From a bacterium (GTDB lineage Bacteria; Bacteroidota; Ignavibacteria; Kapaibacteriales; UBA2268): a stretch of 64,000 nt of DNA. The notes below the pieces were generated by a model. The model had not been told where the DNA came from. It made no database searches and saw only the letters and a list, made by a program, of their open reading frames with translations. Below, in pieces: positions 9,934 to 18,548 of this stretch (position 1 is its first letter; every line of letters begins with the position of its first letter). Both the position numbers and the translations under genes were made by a program. The DNA is taken from assembly GCA_024711295.1 (NCBI GenBank), contig JANJTB010000004.1, positions 48,489 through 112,488 of the forward strand, read 5' to 3'.

Positions 9934-10503
9934 ATGTTACTTATTATTGACAATAATGATTCATTTACTTACAATCTTGTTCAAATGTTTGAAGAGATAG
10001 GTGTAAAATATGAGGTGGTATCTACAGATTTATTAAGTGTAGAAAGTGTTTCTGATTATTCTGCAATAGTTATTTCTCCTGGACCTGACTTACCAAAGCA
10101 ATATACTAATACAATAGAAACTATTAGGGTTTACCATGATAAAATGCCAATTCTAGGAGTTTGCCTTGGTCACCAGGCGATTGCAGAATTCTTTGGTGGA
10201 GAATTATATAGAATTTCGCAGGTTCGCCATGGTATATCGAGCTTATTGTATGAAGTAGATTCAGAATCTTTACTTTACAAAGATATGAAATCACCAATAT
10301 ACGTAGGAAGGTATCATTCATGGGCTGTAAAAGAATTACCTGAATGTTTGAAAGTAACATCAATAACTGATGAAAGAACCATCATGTCATTTGAGCATAA
10401 GAATCTCAGGATTGCAGGCGTGCAATATCATCCTGAGTCAATTATTACAAATAAAGGATATGAGATTCTTCGGAACTGGTCAATTGCCGCGGGCCTTATC
10501 TAA
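9934..10503 (+). CDS. trpG: Anthranilate/aminodeoxychorismate synthase glutamine amidotransferase subunit
   Basis: A 189-residue class I glutamine amidotransferase that delivers ammonia from glutamine to a TrpE or PabB partner. The TrpG/PabA hallmarks are present: LLIIDNNDSFTYNL at the start, ISPGPDLP near residue 50, the nucleophile elbow GVCLGHQA near residue 75, YHSWAV near 128 and the catalytic HPES near 169. TrpG (tryptophan) and PabA (folate) cannot be told apart from sequence, and no trpE, pabB or other pathway gene is adjacent. Its 3' end overlaps the convergent flippase-like gene by 24 bp. The symbol trpG is therefore a family name rather than a pathway claim. Confidence 0.88.
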   Translation: MLLIIDNNDSFTYNLVQMFEEIGVKYEVVSTDLLSVESVSDYSAIVISPGPDLPKQYTNTIETIRVYHDKMPILGVCLGHQAIAEFFGGELYRISQVRHGISSLLYEVDSESLLYKDMKSPIYVGRYHSWAVKELPECLKVTSITDERTIMSFEHKNLRIAGVQYHPESIITNKGYEILRNWSIAAGLI

Positions 10504-11802
10504 GAATCGCATTGAAATAAATTTCATACTATCATTTACTGCTCTAAACAAATCAGCAAATTTTAAATCAATGATATCAGTTTTTTTAACGTAGTAAAAT
10601 GACATTACAGCAAAAGCAAGATAGAAGGAAACGTATCCCAATGGCATCAATTTACTTATTCCACTTATACCGATAACTACGAATGAGATAATAAAGAAAA
10701 TGAAAGATTTAATTACAATCTTCAAAAGATCTGCATACTTCTCCGAGGCTGTGATAACAAAATATAACAAATTAAATGGTAAGAATAAACCTGCCAATAA
10801 GATTAAATTAAAATAGCCTACTGCATCTAAAAAATTTGATTTCATTAACCTGGATATCAATAACTCACCAAAGCCTGAAACAAGTACAATAGAAACAAAC
10901 ATAAATCCCAATAGGGTAAATGATAAAGCTTTTGATACCATAGAGTAGAGGGCTTCCTTATCCTTGTTGAAAACAGCTCTTACAGCGGCAGGATATAATA
11001 ATCCATTTACTCCATGCATACCTTCTTCAAAAAACTTAAAAAGACTTTTTGCCGCTGCATAGAGCCCTATTTGCTCAAGAGGAAAAAATATTTTAAGTAT
11101 TACTATATCAAGATACTTTGGAATTGTATTTATTGCGTTAGTCATTGTAAATGGCATACTGAAACTATTTATTTTCCTAAATGAAATATCACCCTTAAGT
11201 GAAAATTTCAATTGCTTCAATGATAAAAATATTGCGGACAATGAGCTTGCAGCTGCACCCTGAAGGTAAATATTCACCGCATACTCTAATGTCATATCAA
11301 GCCCAGAAAGCTTTGCTTCCAGAATTCGAAATGACATCACACCTAAAAAGAAGAAGTCCATAATAAAAATCTTTCTCATTGAATGATCCCTAAGCATCAA
11401 TTTAGAGGTATATGTTCTTGGAACCATCAATAATGACAATATCGGTAAGAAATCAATTATTCCTTCTAATCTGGGTTCATTTAAGAGTATAGCTGTAAAA
11501 TCAGAAAACGAATAAATTAAAAATGACAATCCTCCTACAATTGATATATGTAAAATTAGTGAATAAAGATTTACTCTTTCCCTGTTATTTATATCAAATC
11601 CAAATTGAATTATTGACTGTAGTGCGTACGAATCGCTAATTACGAATATCCATGTATTCATAGCAATCAGCATGTTAAAAAGAGCCAGGTCAGACACCTT
11701 TAACATGGAAATTTGTATTAGAAAAACAAAACCATATACAACAAAAATTAACTTGTCTGCTACAGTCCAGGATATCTTTGATAAATGATATTGAATTTTC
11801 AT
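10480..11802 (-). CDS. Polysaccharide flippase-like membrane protein
   Basis: A 440-residue polytopic protein with about twelve hydrophobic segments spread along its length, e.g. around residues 15-35, 85-105, 285-310, 325-350 and 370-415. Size, topology and the N-terminal pattern, in which one helix pair is followed by short charged loops, resemble the Wzx/RfbX-type branch of the MOP flippase superfamily, which moves lipid-linked oligosaccharides across the inner membrane. No conserved catalytic motif exists for this family, so the call rests on topology. It starts 3 bp after the UMF1-type transporter stop and is probably the last gene of the uvrA-led transcript. It ends inside the convergent amidotransferase gene. 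A generic multidrug-type carrier is the main alternative. Confidence 0.6.
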   Translation of the reverse strand: MKIQYHLSKISWTVADKLIFVVYGFVFLIQISMLKVSDLALFNMLIAMNTWIFVISDSYALQSIIQFGFDINNRERVNLYSLILHISIVGGLSFLIYSFSDFTAILLNEPRLEGIIDFLPILSLLMVPRTYTSKLMLRDHSMRKIFIMDFFFLGVMSFRILEAKLSGLDMTLEYAVNIYLQGAAASSLSAIFLSLKQLKFSLKGDISFRKINSFSMPFTMTNAINTIPKYLDIVILKIFFPLEQIGLYAAAKSLFKFFEEGMHGVNGLLYPAAVRAVFNKDKEALYSMVSKALSFTLLGFMFVSIVLVSGFGELLISRLMKSNFLDAVGYFNLILLAGLFLPFNLLYFVITASEKYADLLKIVIKSFIFFIISFVVIGISGISKLMPLGYVSFYLAFAVMSFYYVKKTDIIDLKFADLFRAVNDSMKFISMRFLDKARGN

Positions 11803-11805
11803 AAT

Positions 11806-13107
11806 TTATTCTGAAGATTTGACTACATCAATTGCTTTATCGATATCTACTTTCCACAATAGTAATAACCCAATTATAAAGAAAATACCTAATGAGGCTA
11901 TTGCAATTCTATAGGAAGAGGTAAACTGTAAAGAAAGTCCGAAAATTAATGGACCAATCCAACTTGTTCCTCTCTCACTAATTTCATAAAGACTAAAATA
12001 TTCTGATTCTTTACCAATAGGAATCATTTGTGAATATAATGAACGGCTTAATGCTTGCGTGCCTCCAAGAACCAATCCTATTACAGCACCAAGTATATAA
12101 AAACCTGTTATATCTTTAAGAAACATGTAAGCATAAAATACAACCAAAAGCCAAATGAACAGACTTATCATAAGGGATTTTTTTGTTGTTGTTTTAATCG
12201 CAATATAGTTAAAAAGTTTTGCTCCGAAAAATGCAACAAATTGAACCATCAAAATTACTGTTGTTAGAGTACCGATATCTAATTTTATTTCCTCTTGTCC
12301 AAACTGTGCAGCAAGTACAATAATGGACTGTACGCCATCATTATAAAACAAATATGCCAGAAGGAAAGCTATGGTAAGTGGGTATTTTTTTGATTCTTTT
12401 ATTGTACTTACAATTTGTCTAAATCCAAATGTCAGAATATTAGTATTATTGGGCAGCTTATTTGTGCTTTTACTTTTTCGAAGGTAAATCAATGGAAACA
12501 ACGAAAAAATTGCCCACCACAAACCCGCAGATGCCAAAGATATTCTAACTGCATGACCTGTGCTTAGTTTAAATGTTTCGGCTTTCATTACTAAAATAAG
12601 ATTTAATAGTAATAAAATTCCACCACCCAGATAACCTATAGCAAAACCATTAGAAGATACATTGTCCCTTTCTTCAGGTGTAGATATTTCGCTTAAAAAT
12701 GCATTATAAAATACCATTGAACTTCCGAATGAAATATTGGCAAGCAAAAGCAGAATACCACCCAGAAGATAATTATTACCTTCCAAAAAGTATAAACACA
12801 TGGTTGATAGAGCACCGGCATAAGCAAAAAATCCCATCATGAATTTTTTATGTTTTGTATAATCTGCCAATGCACCAAAATAGGGCAGAAGTACAACTTG
12901 CAAAATAACTGACAAAGATACGCAATAAGAGAAGAATGAACCACTAAAAACATTTATTCCAAAAATATTTAAGTAGCCATCAACTGCAGCATTCTCCGCA
13001 ATAGCTGTCAAATATGGTCCCAGAAATACCGTTGTTACTGTTGTCGTGAATGCAGAAACAGCCCAATCATAAATATACCATGCAATCTGCTCTCTTTTAC
13101 TTGACAT
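11806..13107 (-). CDS. MFS transporter, UMF1/Atg22-like
   Basis: A 433-residue, twelve-helix transporter. The N-terminal AWYIYDWAVSAFTTTV motif and the later YNDGVQSI segment are characteristic of the UMF1 (unknown major facilitator 1) family, whose yeast member Atg22 exports amino acids from the vacuole; bacterial substrates are unknown. An upstream in-frame ATG at 13131 would overlap uvrA by 20 bp, while the ATG at 13107 lies 4 bp after the uvrA stop and starts close to the conserved motif, so 13107 is preferred. It is the middle gene of uvrA - transporter - flippase. Placement behind uvrA does not by itself imply a role in DNA repair. Confidence 0.85.
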   Translation of the reverse strand: MSSKREQIAWYIYDWAVSAFTTTVTTVFLGPYLTAIAENAAVDGYLNIFGINVFSGSFFSYCVSLSVILQVVLLPYFGALADYTKHKKFMMGFFAYAGALSTMCLYFLEGNNYLLGGILLLLANISFGSSMVFYNAFLSEISTPEERDNVSSNGFAIGYLGGGILLLLNLILVMKAETFKLSTGHAVRISLASAGLWWAIFSLFPLIYLRKSKSTNKLPNNTNILTFGFRQIVSTIKESKKYPLTIAFLLAYLFYNDGVQSIIVLAAQFGQEEIKLDIGTLTTVILMVQFVAFFGAKLFNYIAIKTTTKKSLMISLFIWLLVVFYAYMFLKDITGFYILGAVIGLVLGGTQALSRSLYSQMIPIGKESEYFSLYEISERGTSWIGPLIFGLSLQFTSSYRIAIASLGIFFIIGLLLLWKVDIDKAIDVVKSSE

Positions 13108-13111
13108 AGCT

Positions 13112-15916
13112 TTATTCCATATAATTGTCAAAATATTCTTTAAGTGCTTTTCCGGTATAAGATATACTCGATTTAATTATTTTTGATGGTGGTCCCTTAG
13201 CAATAACCATCCCGCCTTTTTCTCCTGCTTCAGGACCTAAGTCGATGATGTAGTCAGCGGCTGCAATCACATGAATATTGTGTTCTATAATAATTACCGA
13301 ATGGCCTTTTTCAACTAGTTGATAGAAACATTTAATTAGCTTCGAAATATCGTCAAGATGTAATCCTGTGGTAGGCTCATCAAAAATATATAGGACAGGC
13401 TCGTTGAATGAAGAATCCAAGGATGCAGCAAGTTTAATCCTCTGTGACTCACCACCGCTGAGCATGTTTGATGGCTGACCGAGTTGTAAATAACCTAAAC
13501 CAACATCATTTAGAGTTATTAAACGATTTTTTACTTTTGGAACATCATCAAAAAATTCTAATGCCTGAACTACTGTCATATTTAGAATATCAACTACTGA
13601 TTTTCCTTTGTATAAAATTTCTCTTGCTTCCTTTTTGTATCTGGTACCTTTGCATGCTTCACATTCTAAAGTAATATCAGGTAAAAACTGCATTTCTACA
13701 GTAACACTACCTTCACCTTGACATTCTTCGCACCTTCCTCCAGGCACATTAAAAGAAAAATGACCGGCTCGCCATCCTAATTGTTTTGCTTGAATGGTCG
13801 TAGCATAGATATCTCTAATAGTATCAAAGGCTTTAGTATAAGTTGCAGGGGTTGACCTGCTTGATTTTCCTATTGGTGATTGGTCTACAAGCTCTACAAA
13901 ACTGAATTTTTCATAACCTGAAATATTATCGATTTTTCCGGATACCACAGAATAAGCGCCAATATTCCTTTTCATACCATTATAGATTACATCTTTTACT
14001 AAAGTGCTTTTACCCGAACCGGAAACACCTGTAACTACAACCATGCAATCTATAGGGATATCTAAATTATCAATTTTTAAGTTATTTTCTCTAGCCTTAT
14101 TGATATGGATACATCTTTTATCATTGTACTTTGAATTAGAGGAAGTATGAACTTTTAAACTTCCATTAAGGTACTGACCTGTAATTGATTCTTTAGATTC
14201 AATCAATTCTTTGAACGTACCTGCGAAAACGAGATTACCACCTTTATATCCTGCTCCCGGTCCGATATCTGCTATAAAGTCAGCATATTTAATTATATCA
14301 GGATCATGCTCAACCACAATAACTGTGTTACCCAGGTTTCGGATTTTATATAAAATTTTCAATAACCTACCGGTATCTCTTGGGTGGAGTCCAATACTTG
14401 GCTCATCTAATACATACAATGTGCCTACAAGGGACGAGCCTAAAGCCGTTGATAGTGCAATTCTTTGGGATTCACCACCTGATAGAGTATGAGATAATCT
14501 GGATAGTGTGATATACTCCAATCCGATTTCTACCAATAAATTAGTTCGCCATTTAAGCTCATTTAGGATTTGTTCAGCTATTGCAAATTGATTTTCACTT
14601 AATACTAACTCGTTGAAAAATTTTGATAATTCCTCTAAAGGCATATTAATAAGTTCCGGGATGTTTTTGTCTCCAATGAAAACCTGTCTTCCTGAGGTAC
14701 GTATTCTCGAACCATTACAAGCTTTACATTTAGTATATCCGCGGTATCTGCTCATTAATATTCTGTAATGAGTTTTATGTGAACTATCTTCAAGCATATC
14801 AAAGAAGCCATTTATACCAATATAAGTGTCTTGATAACCTTTCCAAACAATTTCTTTATGCTCAGTTGGTAAGTCTATATACGGTACTTCAGCGTTAATA
14901 CCCAAGTGCTCGCAAAGTCTAAGAAGGTCTCTTAAGTATTTCGACATACTATCACCTCTAAATGGATGTATTGCTCCGTTTCTTAAACTTTTAGTCAGGT
15001 CTGGTATTACCAAGTTCTCGTCAATTCCTATGGTTTTACCGAAACCCTGACACTTTGGGCAAGCCCCATGTGGATTATTAAATGAGAAAATCTTGGGATC
15101 TGGTTCCTCGTAAATAATACTGCAATAAGTGCATTCATAAGTACTTGAATACTTGTAAAATAAATTCTCAGTTGAATCAATAATTATACATTTACCCTGC
15201 GAGATCTTGAAAGCTGCTTCGATTGAGTCAGTAATTCTTGTTTCAATCTCATTATCACTTTTTAGAACTAATCTATCAACCAAAACCAACAAATTCTCGG
15301 GATTAACATTTAAATCTTTTAAGTTGTCGTTTGTGTCAATGATTTCTAAAGTTTCTGTATTCAAAAGTCTGTAATAACCAGCTTCTCGATACAAATCGAC
15401 AATTGAGCTAATGTCTCTAATTGAATCCGGGAAAGGAAAAGTAATGAATATTCTACTTCCTTCCTTTAATTTAATTGTTTCTTTAACAGCAATTTGAGGT
15501 GAATCCTTAGTTACTTTTCTTCCGCATCCGTGGCAAATAGTTTCTCCAATTCTTCCAAAAAACAATCTAAGGTAGTCGTAGATTTCTGTTGTAGTGCCAA
15601 CTGTAGATCTTGGATTTCTAGTCTGTACTTGTTGTTCTATAGCAATGGCAGGGGGTATACCTGAAATTGAGTCACATTCCGGTTTATGCATTCTCTCCAA
15701 AAATTGCCGTGCATACGATGATAGAGATTCGACAAATCTTCGCTGACCTTCAGCGTAGATTGTATCAAATGCGAGTGTTGACTTTCCCGAACCTGATACT
15801 CCGGTAATAACCGTCAATTTATTTCTTGGTATGTCAATATTTACATTCTGAAGATTGTGTAGTCTTGCACCTCTTACACTAATATTCTTTGCCTTTTCGT
15901 TGAGGGTTTTCTTCAC
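13112..15916 (-). CDS. uvrA: Excinuclease ABC subunit A
   Basis: UvrA is the damage-recognising ATPase of nucleotide excision repair. The 934 residues fit the family. Two ABC ATPase halves are visible: Walker A GVSGSGKST near residues 39 and 645, signature LSGGESQRIALS near 490 and LSGGESQRIKLA near 830, and Walker B LYVLDEPSIGLHP and LYIFDEPTTGLH. Zinc-binding cysteine pairs are present near residue 260 (CTYC ... CPKC) and near 740 (CEEC ... CEAC). A further CHGC pair sits near residue 126. It appears to head the transcript with the UMF1-type transporter and the flippase-like gene. No uvrB or uvrC is present. Nothing looks degraded. Confidence 0.97.
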   Translation of the reverse strand: MKKTLNEKAKNISVRGARLHNLQNVNIDIPRNKLTVITGVSGSGKSTLAFDTIYAEGQRRFVESLSSYARQFLERMHKPECDSISGIPPAIAIEQQVQTRNPRSTVGTTTEIYDYLRLFFGRIGETICHGCGRKVTKDSPQIAVKETIKLKEGSRIFITFPFPDSIRDISSIVDLYREAGYYRLLNTETLEIIDTNDNLKDLNVNPENLLVLVDRLVLKSDNEIETRITDSIEAAFKISQGKCIIIDSTENLFYKYSSTYECTYCSIIYEEPDPKIFSFNNPHGACPKCQGFGKTIGIDENLVIPDLTKSLRNGAIHPFRGDSMSKYLRDLLRLCEHLGINAEVPYIDLPTEHKEIVWKGYQDTYIGINGFFDMLEDSSHKTHYRILMSRYRGYTKCKACNGSRIRTSGRQVFIGDKNIPELINMPLEELSKFFNELVLSENQFAIAEQILNELKWRTNLLVEIGLEYITLSRLSHTLSGGESQRIALSTALGSSLVGTLYVLDEPSIGLHPRDTGRLLKILYKIRNLGNTVIVVEHDPDIIKYADFIADIGPGAGYKGGNLVFAGTFKELIESKESITGQYLNGSLKVHTSSNSKYNDKRCIHINKARENNLKIDNLDIPIDCMVVVTGVSGSGKSTLVKDVIYNGMKRNIGAYSVVSGKIDNISGYEKFSFVELVDQSPIGKSSRSTPATYTKAFDTIRDIYATTIQAKQLGWRAGHFSFNVPGGRCEECQGEGSVTVEMQFLPDITLECEACKGTRYKKEAREILYKGKSVVDILNMTVVQALEFFDDVPKVKNRLITLNDVGLGYLQLGQPSNMLSGGESQRIKLAASLDSSFNEPVLYIFDEPTTGLHLDDISKLIKCFYQLVEKGHSVIIIEHNIHVIAAADYIIDLGPEAGEKGGMVIAKGPPSKIIKSSISYTGKALKEYFDNYME

Positions 15917-16020
15917 TTTAGATTTTAAAAATGATATTCATTAAAGAAAAACTACCAAAATAATACAAATATTTCAAATAGCACAATGAAAAATATAAAA
16001 TTCTCTATTTACATAAGTAC

Positions 16021-16052
16021 AAAAAAAGAACCCTCCAATTTAGGAGGGCTCA
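16021..16052 (-). terminator. Terminator for the small lipoprotein gene
   Basis: CCCTCC at 16031-16036 pairs with GGAGGG at 16043-16048 across a 6-nt loop. On the minus strand a run of seven T residues follows (16027-16021). It lies 22 bp beyond the lipoprotein stop and insulates uvrA from it. Confidence 0.85.
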
Positions 16053-16073
16053 CTTTTTTATAAATCTATTGGA

Positions 16074-16700
16074 TTATGCTTTTACTTTATATGAATTCAA
16101 GAATTTCTTGAAATTTCCAATCTCGTTTTTGAGAATTTTTGATGGTGCATATACTTTAAAGTAATATGGTCCTTCGCTTGAAGGAACAATAGCTGCCAAT
16201 ACCATGTAATCCGGTGTTGGAGTGAATTCTTGAGCCATAGGAAATGGTTTTACATTATATACACCCTCGAGTGTAACCATTGTAATTTTGTCATTAACTA
16301 ATTTTTCTTCTTTAGAATCTTTCAATTCTTCAAACTCTGCTTTCCATCTGTCAATATTTTCACGAATTAAATCTTGCTGCCCAAAAAAGAATCCAACAAT
16401 TTTTGATGCAGGGTCGCTCTTTAATTTGTACTGTACAATTCTCATAGATGAAGTTGGCTTTTCTCTTTCCCAAGAATCAGGAGCAGTAAGACTAATATTT
16501 GACAATTCAAGAACAGGGTTGGACGGATCGAAATCTGGTGCTGCATCTTCAGATAATTCACCTAATGCATCCATACCTGTCATTGGTGGATGACCTGCAG
16601 GTAAGCCAGTCTCCATTTCTTCTTTCTTAGGTTCCTCCTCCTTAGGAGAGCAACTAAAAACTACTAATGTCATTAACGTAAGTAGAATATACTTTTTCAT
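16074..16700 (-). CDS. Conserved lipoprotein of unknown function
   Basis: About 208 residues starting MKKYILL, with a type II signal peptide and the lipobox VFSC, so the mature protein begins at Cys 17 and is anchored in a membrane. A charged Glu/Lys linker follows, then a compact domain containing LTAPDSWEREKPTSSMR and a later WKAEFEEL segment. That pattern resembles a conserved uncharacterised secreted family seen in several phyla in which the phrase 'aP..W....P.ssmR..qf' recurs; I recall no assigned function. An upstream in-frame ATG at 16712 exists, but 16700 gives a standard lipoprotein leader. It is monocistronic between two terminators. No catalytic motif is visible. Confidence 0.7.
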   Translation of the reverse strand: MKKYILLTLMTLVVFSCSPKEEEPKKEEMETGLPAGHPPMTGMDALGELSEDAAPDFDPSNPVLELSNISLTAPDSWEREKPTSSMRIVQYKLKSDPASKIVGFFFGQQDLIRENIDRWKAEFEELKDSKEEKLVNDKITMVTLEGVYNVKPFPMAQEFTPTPDYMVLAAIVPSSEGPYYFKVYAPSKILKNEIGNFKKFLNSYKVKA

Positions 16701-16766
16701 ATTACAAACCAAAATTTAACAATAAACAATTATTAACGAATCTATATAATTATATTTTTAGAAAAC

Positions 16767-16796
16767 AAAAAAAAGCCTCACCAATAGTGATGAGAC
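16767..16796 (-). terminator. Terminator for the 91-residue gene
   Basis: On the minus strand CTCATC pairs with GGTGAG (one G-T pair) around a short AC-TATT loop, followed by a T-run (16774-16767). It lies just past the stop of the 91-residue gene. Confidence 0.75.
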
Positions 16797-16817
16797 CTGT
16801 TTAATAATTCAATGAGT

Positions 16818-17093
16818 CTATATTTTAATATCCAGAAAACCGGATCTGATTTGTTGTGATGCTGTAGCTTGAATACTTGATACAGCCATAGTAGTAGCTA
16901 GTATTTGAGTACCTTGAGCTGTTGGCGATGTTGGACCCTGTACTGCATCTCTCAAAATTTGTTCCTGTACATTCTGCAATGTGTTTGGATTCTGCTCTTC
17001 AGTTTTCTGGTTCTCTATCTGCTGAGGTTGATTTAGAGATTCTACTTTCCTGTAAAGCAAATTATCTTGTAACATATTTGATGATATTTCCAT
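16818..17093 (-). CDS. Small Gln/Thr-rich protein of unknown function
   Basis: A 91-residue protein I do not recognise. It starts MEISSNML, has a Gln/Asn/Glu-rich middle (about residues 20-50) likely to be disordered or coiled, and a Ser/Thr/Ala/Gln-rich C-terminal half ending SGFLDIKI. There is no signal peptide, membrane segment or cysteine. It lies between ftsZ and the lipoprotein gene, with hairpin terminators on both sides, so it is probably transcribed alone. The dedicated terminator and ATG with adjacent purine-rich GAGAGAATT upstream support a real gene despite its small size. The compositional pattern recalls small flagellar or structural accessory proteins, but that is not enough for a call. 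Confidence 0.6.
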   Translation of the reverse strand: MEISSNMLQDNLLYRKVESLNQPQQIENQKTEEQNPNTLQNVQEQILRDAVQGPTSPTAQGTQILATTMAVSSIQATASQQIRSGFLDIKI

Positions 17094-17212
17094 AATTCTC
17101 TCTCATTAACAAAATATCGTATACAAATATACTGACTTAATTTTAATATTCAAAACGATTTAATAAGAAAATATTTTTTTATGAGATTATTATCAATGAT
17201 TAGCAGTTAACC

Positions 17213-17241
17213 AAAAAAAAAGCCCATCAAAATTGATGAGC
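17213..17241 (-). terminator. Terminator after ftsZ
   Basis: GCTCATCA and TGATGGGC (17241-17222 on the minus strand) form an 8-bp stem with one G-T pair and a 4-nt loop, followed by nine T residues (17221-17213). It closes the ftsQ-ftsA-ftsZ transcript. Confidence 0.88.
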
Positions 17242-17269
17242 TATATCAAGGTATATCATTATGAACATT

Positions 17270-18514
17270 TTAATTATCTGCCATTACCAGGTTATTTACT
17301 CTGATACCTAATCTCTGGATAGTTGGTTTGTCAAATCCTTTCAATTCATTTTCACCCCTTGGTGCACGATTGAACGGGTAGGCAATTTGTCTTGAATAAT
17401 TTGGTTCAGGGATATTGTTTGTCTGTCTAACAGAAGGTATCTCTCGAACAGGAGTTGGGAAATTACGCGTTGGATTATTTACAGTTTCAGTTACAACATT
17501 TTTTTCAACCTTCACTGCAGGAACTTCTTTTCTTACAGGATTTACAGGTGCAGACTCATTTATGAATCCGGTTGCCACAACAGTAACCATAATTCTATCT
17601 CCGAGTGACTCATCTTCGGATACACCATGGATAATATTTGCTTCTTCGCCTGTTGCCTCTTGAACTGTTGATACCGCCGCAGAAATTTCGTGCATTGAGA
17701 GATTTTTGCCACCGGTTACATTGACAAGTACACCCTTGGAACCTCTGACAGAAACGCCATCAAGCAATGGTGAATTCAATGCTTCCTGAGTTGCTACAAC
17801 AGCTCTGTTATCACCGGATGCATATCCGATACCCATAATAGCATCACCCATGCCTTTCATTACTGCCTTAACATCAGCAAAATCAACATTAATAATGCCA
17901 TGGCATGAAATTAATTGTGCAATCCCTTTTGTTGCGTTGTAAAGCACATCATCAACTTTACGGAATGCATCTCTAAAATTAACGTTTGAATCAATAATCT
18001 GAAGAAGTCTTTGATTTTGAATAACAATCAAAGCGTCAACAGAGTTTCTAAGCTGTTGAACACCATCAGTGGCTGAAGATTCTCTTTTGCGACCTTCCCA
18101 ACTAAAAGGTTGAGTTACAATACCTACAACAAGTGCCCCTAAGTCCTGAGCAATTTTTGCAATTACAGGTGCTGCACCTGTACCTGTTCCACCACCCATA
18201 CCTGCAGTGACAAAAACCATATCACTGTCTTTAAGAATTTCTTTAATCTCACTGGCACTTTCCTCTGCAGCAGCTTTTCCAACTTCGGGATTTCCACCTG
18301 CTCCAAGGCCTCTAGTCAGTTCTTTGCCTAATTGAATTTTAATTTTTGAGAAGTTTTGGTCTAACGCCTGCTTGTCGGTGTTTGCAGCGATAAACTCTAA
18401 TCCTTCTAATCCATCATTAATCATGTTGTTAACAGCATTACCGCCGCCACCGCCTACTCCTATAACCTTTAGTTTGGCGCCATCATTAAGTGTTGTAGCA
18501 ATACCTATAGCCAT
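17270..18514 (-). CDS. ftsZ: Cell division GTPase FtsZ
   Basis: FtsZ polymerises into the division ring. The 414 residues carry the tubulin signature [10 protein letters not shown] near residue 107, the N-terminal [13 protein letters not shown] nucleotide loop and the [13 protein letters not shown] region. The core ends near residue 315; the rest is a Pro/Asn/Val-rich linker and a short terminal segment [10 protein letters not shown]. That segment is where FtsA normally binds, but it departs from the usual PAFLRR-like consensus of the conserved C-terminal peptide. It is the third gene of ftsQ-ftsA-ftsZ and has its own terminator. A run of six G residues 6 nt before the ATG acts as a strong ribosome binding site. 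Confidence 0.97.
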   Translation of the reverse strand: MAIGIATTLNDGAKLKVIGVGGGGGNAVNNMINDGLEGLEFIAANTDKQALDQNFSKIKIQLGKELTRGLGAGGNPEVGKAAAEESASEIKEILKDSDMVFVTAGMGGGTGTGAAPVIAKIAQDLGALVVGIVTQPFSWEGRKRESSATDGVQQLRNSVDALIVIQNQRLLQIIDSNVNFRDAFRKVDDVLYNATKGIAQLISCHGIINVDFADVKAVMKGMGDAIMGIGYASGDNRAVVATQEALNSPLLDGVSVRGSKGVLVNVTGGKNLSMHEISAAVSTVQEATGEEANIIHGVSEDESLGDRIMVTVVATGFINESAPVNPVRKEVPAVKVEKNVVTETVNNPTRNFPTPVREIPSVRQTNNIPEPNYSRQIAYPFNRAPRGENELKGFDKPTIQRLGIRVNNLVMADN

Positions 18515-18520
18515 AAGTTT

Positions 18521-18526
18521 CCCCCC
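18521..18526 (-). promoter_or_regulatory. G6 ribosome binding site of ftsZ
   Basis: GGGGGG on the minus strand ends 6 nt before the ftsZ ATG. A G homopolymer is unusual in this AT-rich sequence and fits a strong anti-Shine-Dalgarno contact. Confidence 0.55.
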
Positions 18527-18548
18527 GGAAATTTTAAATATTATAAAT

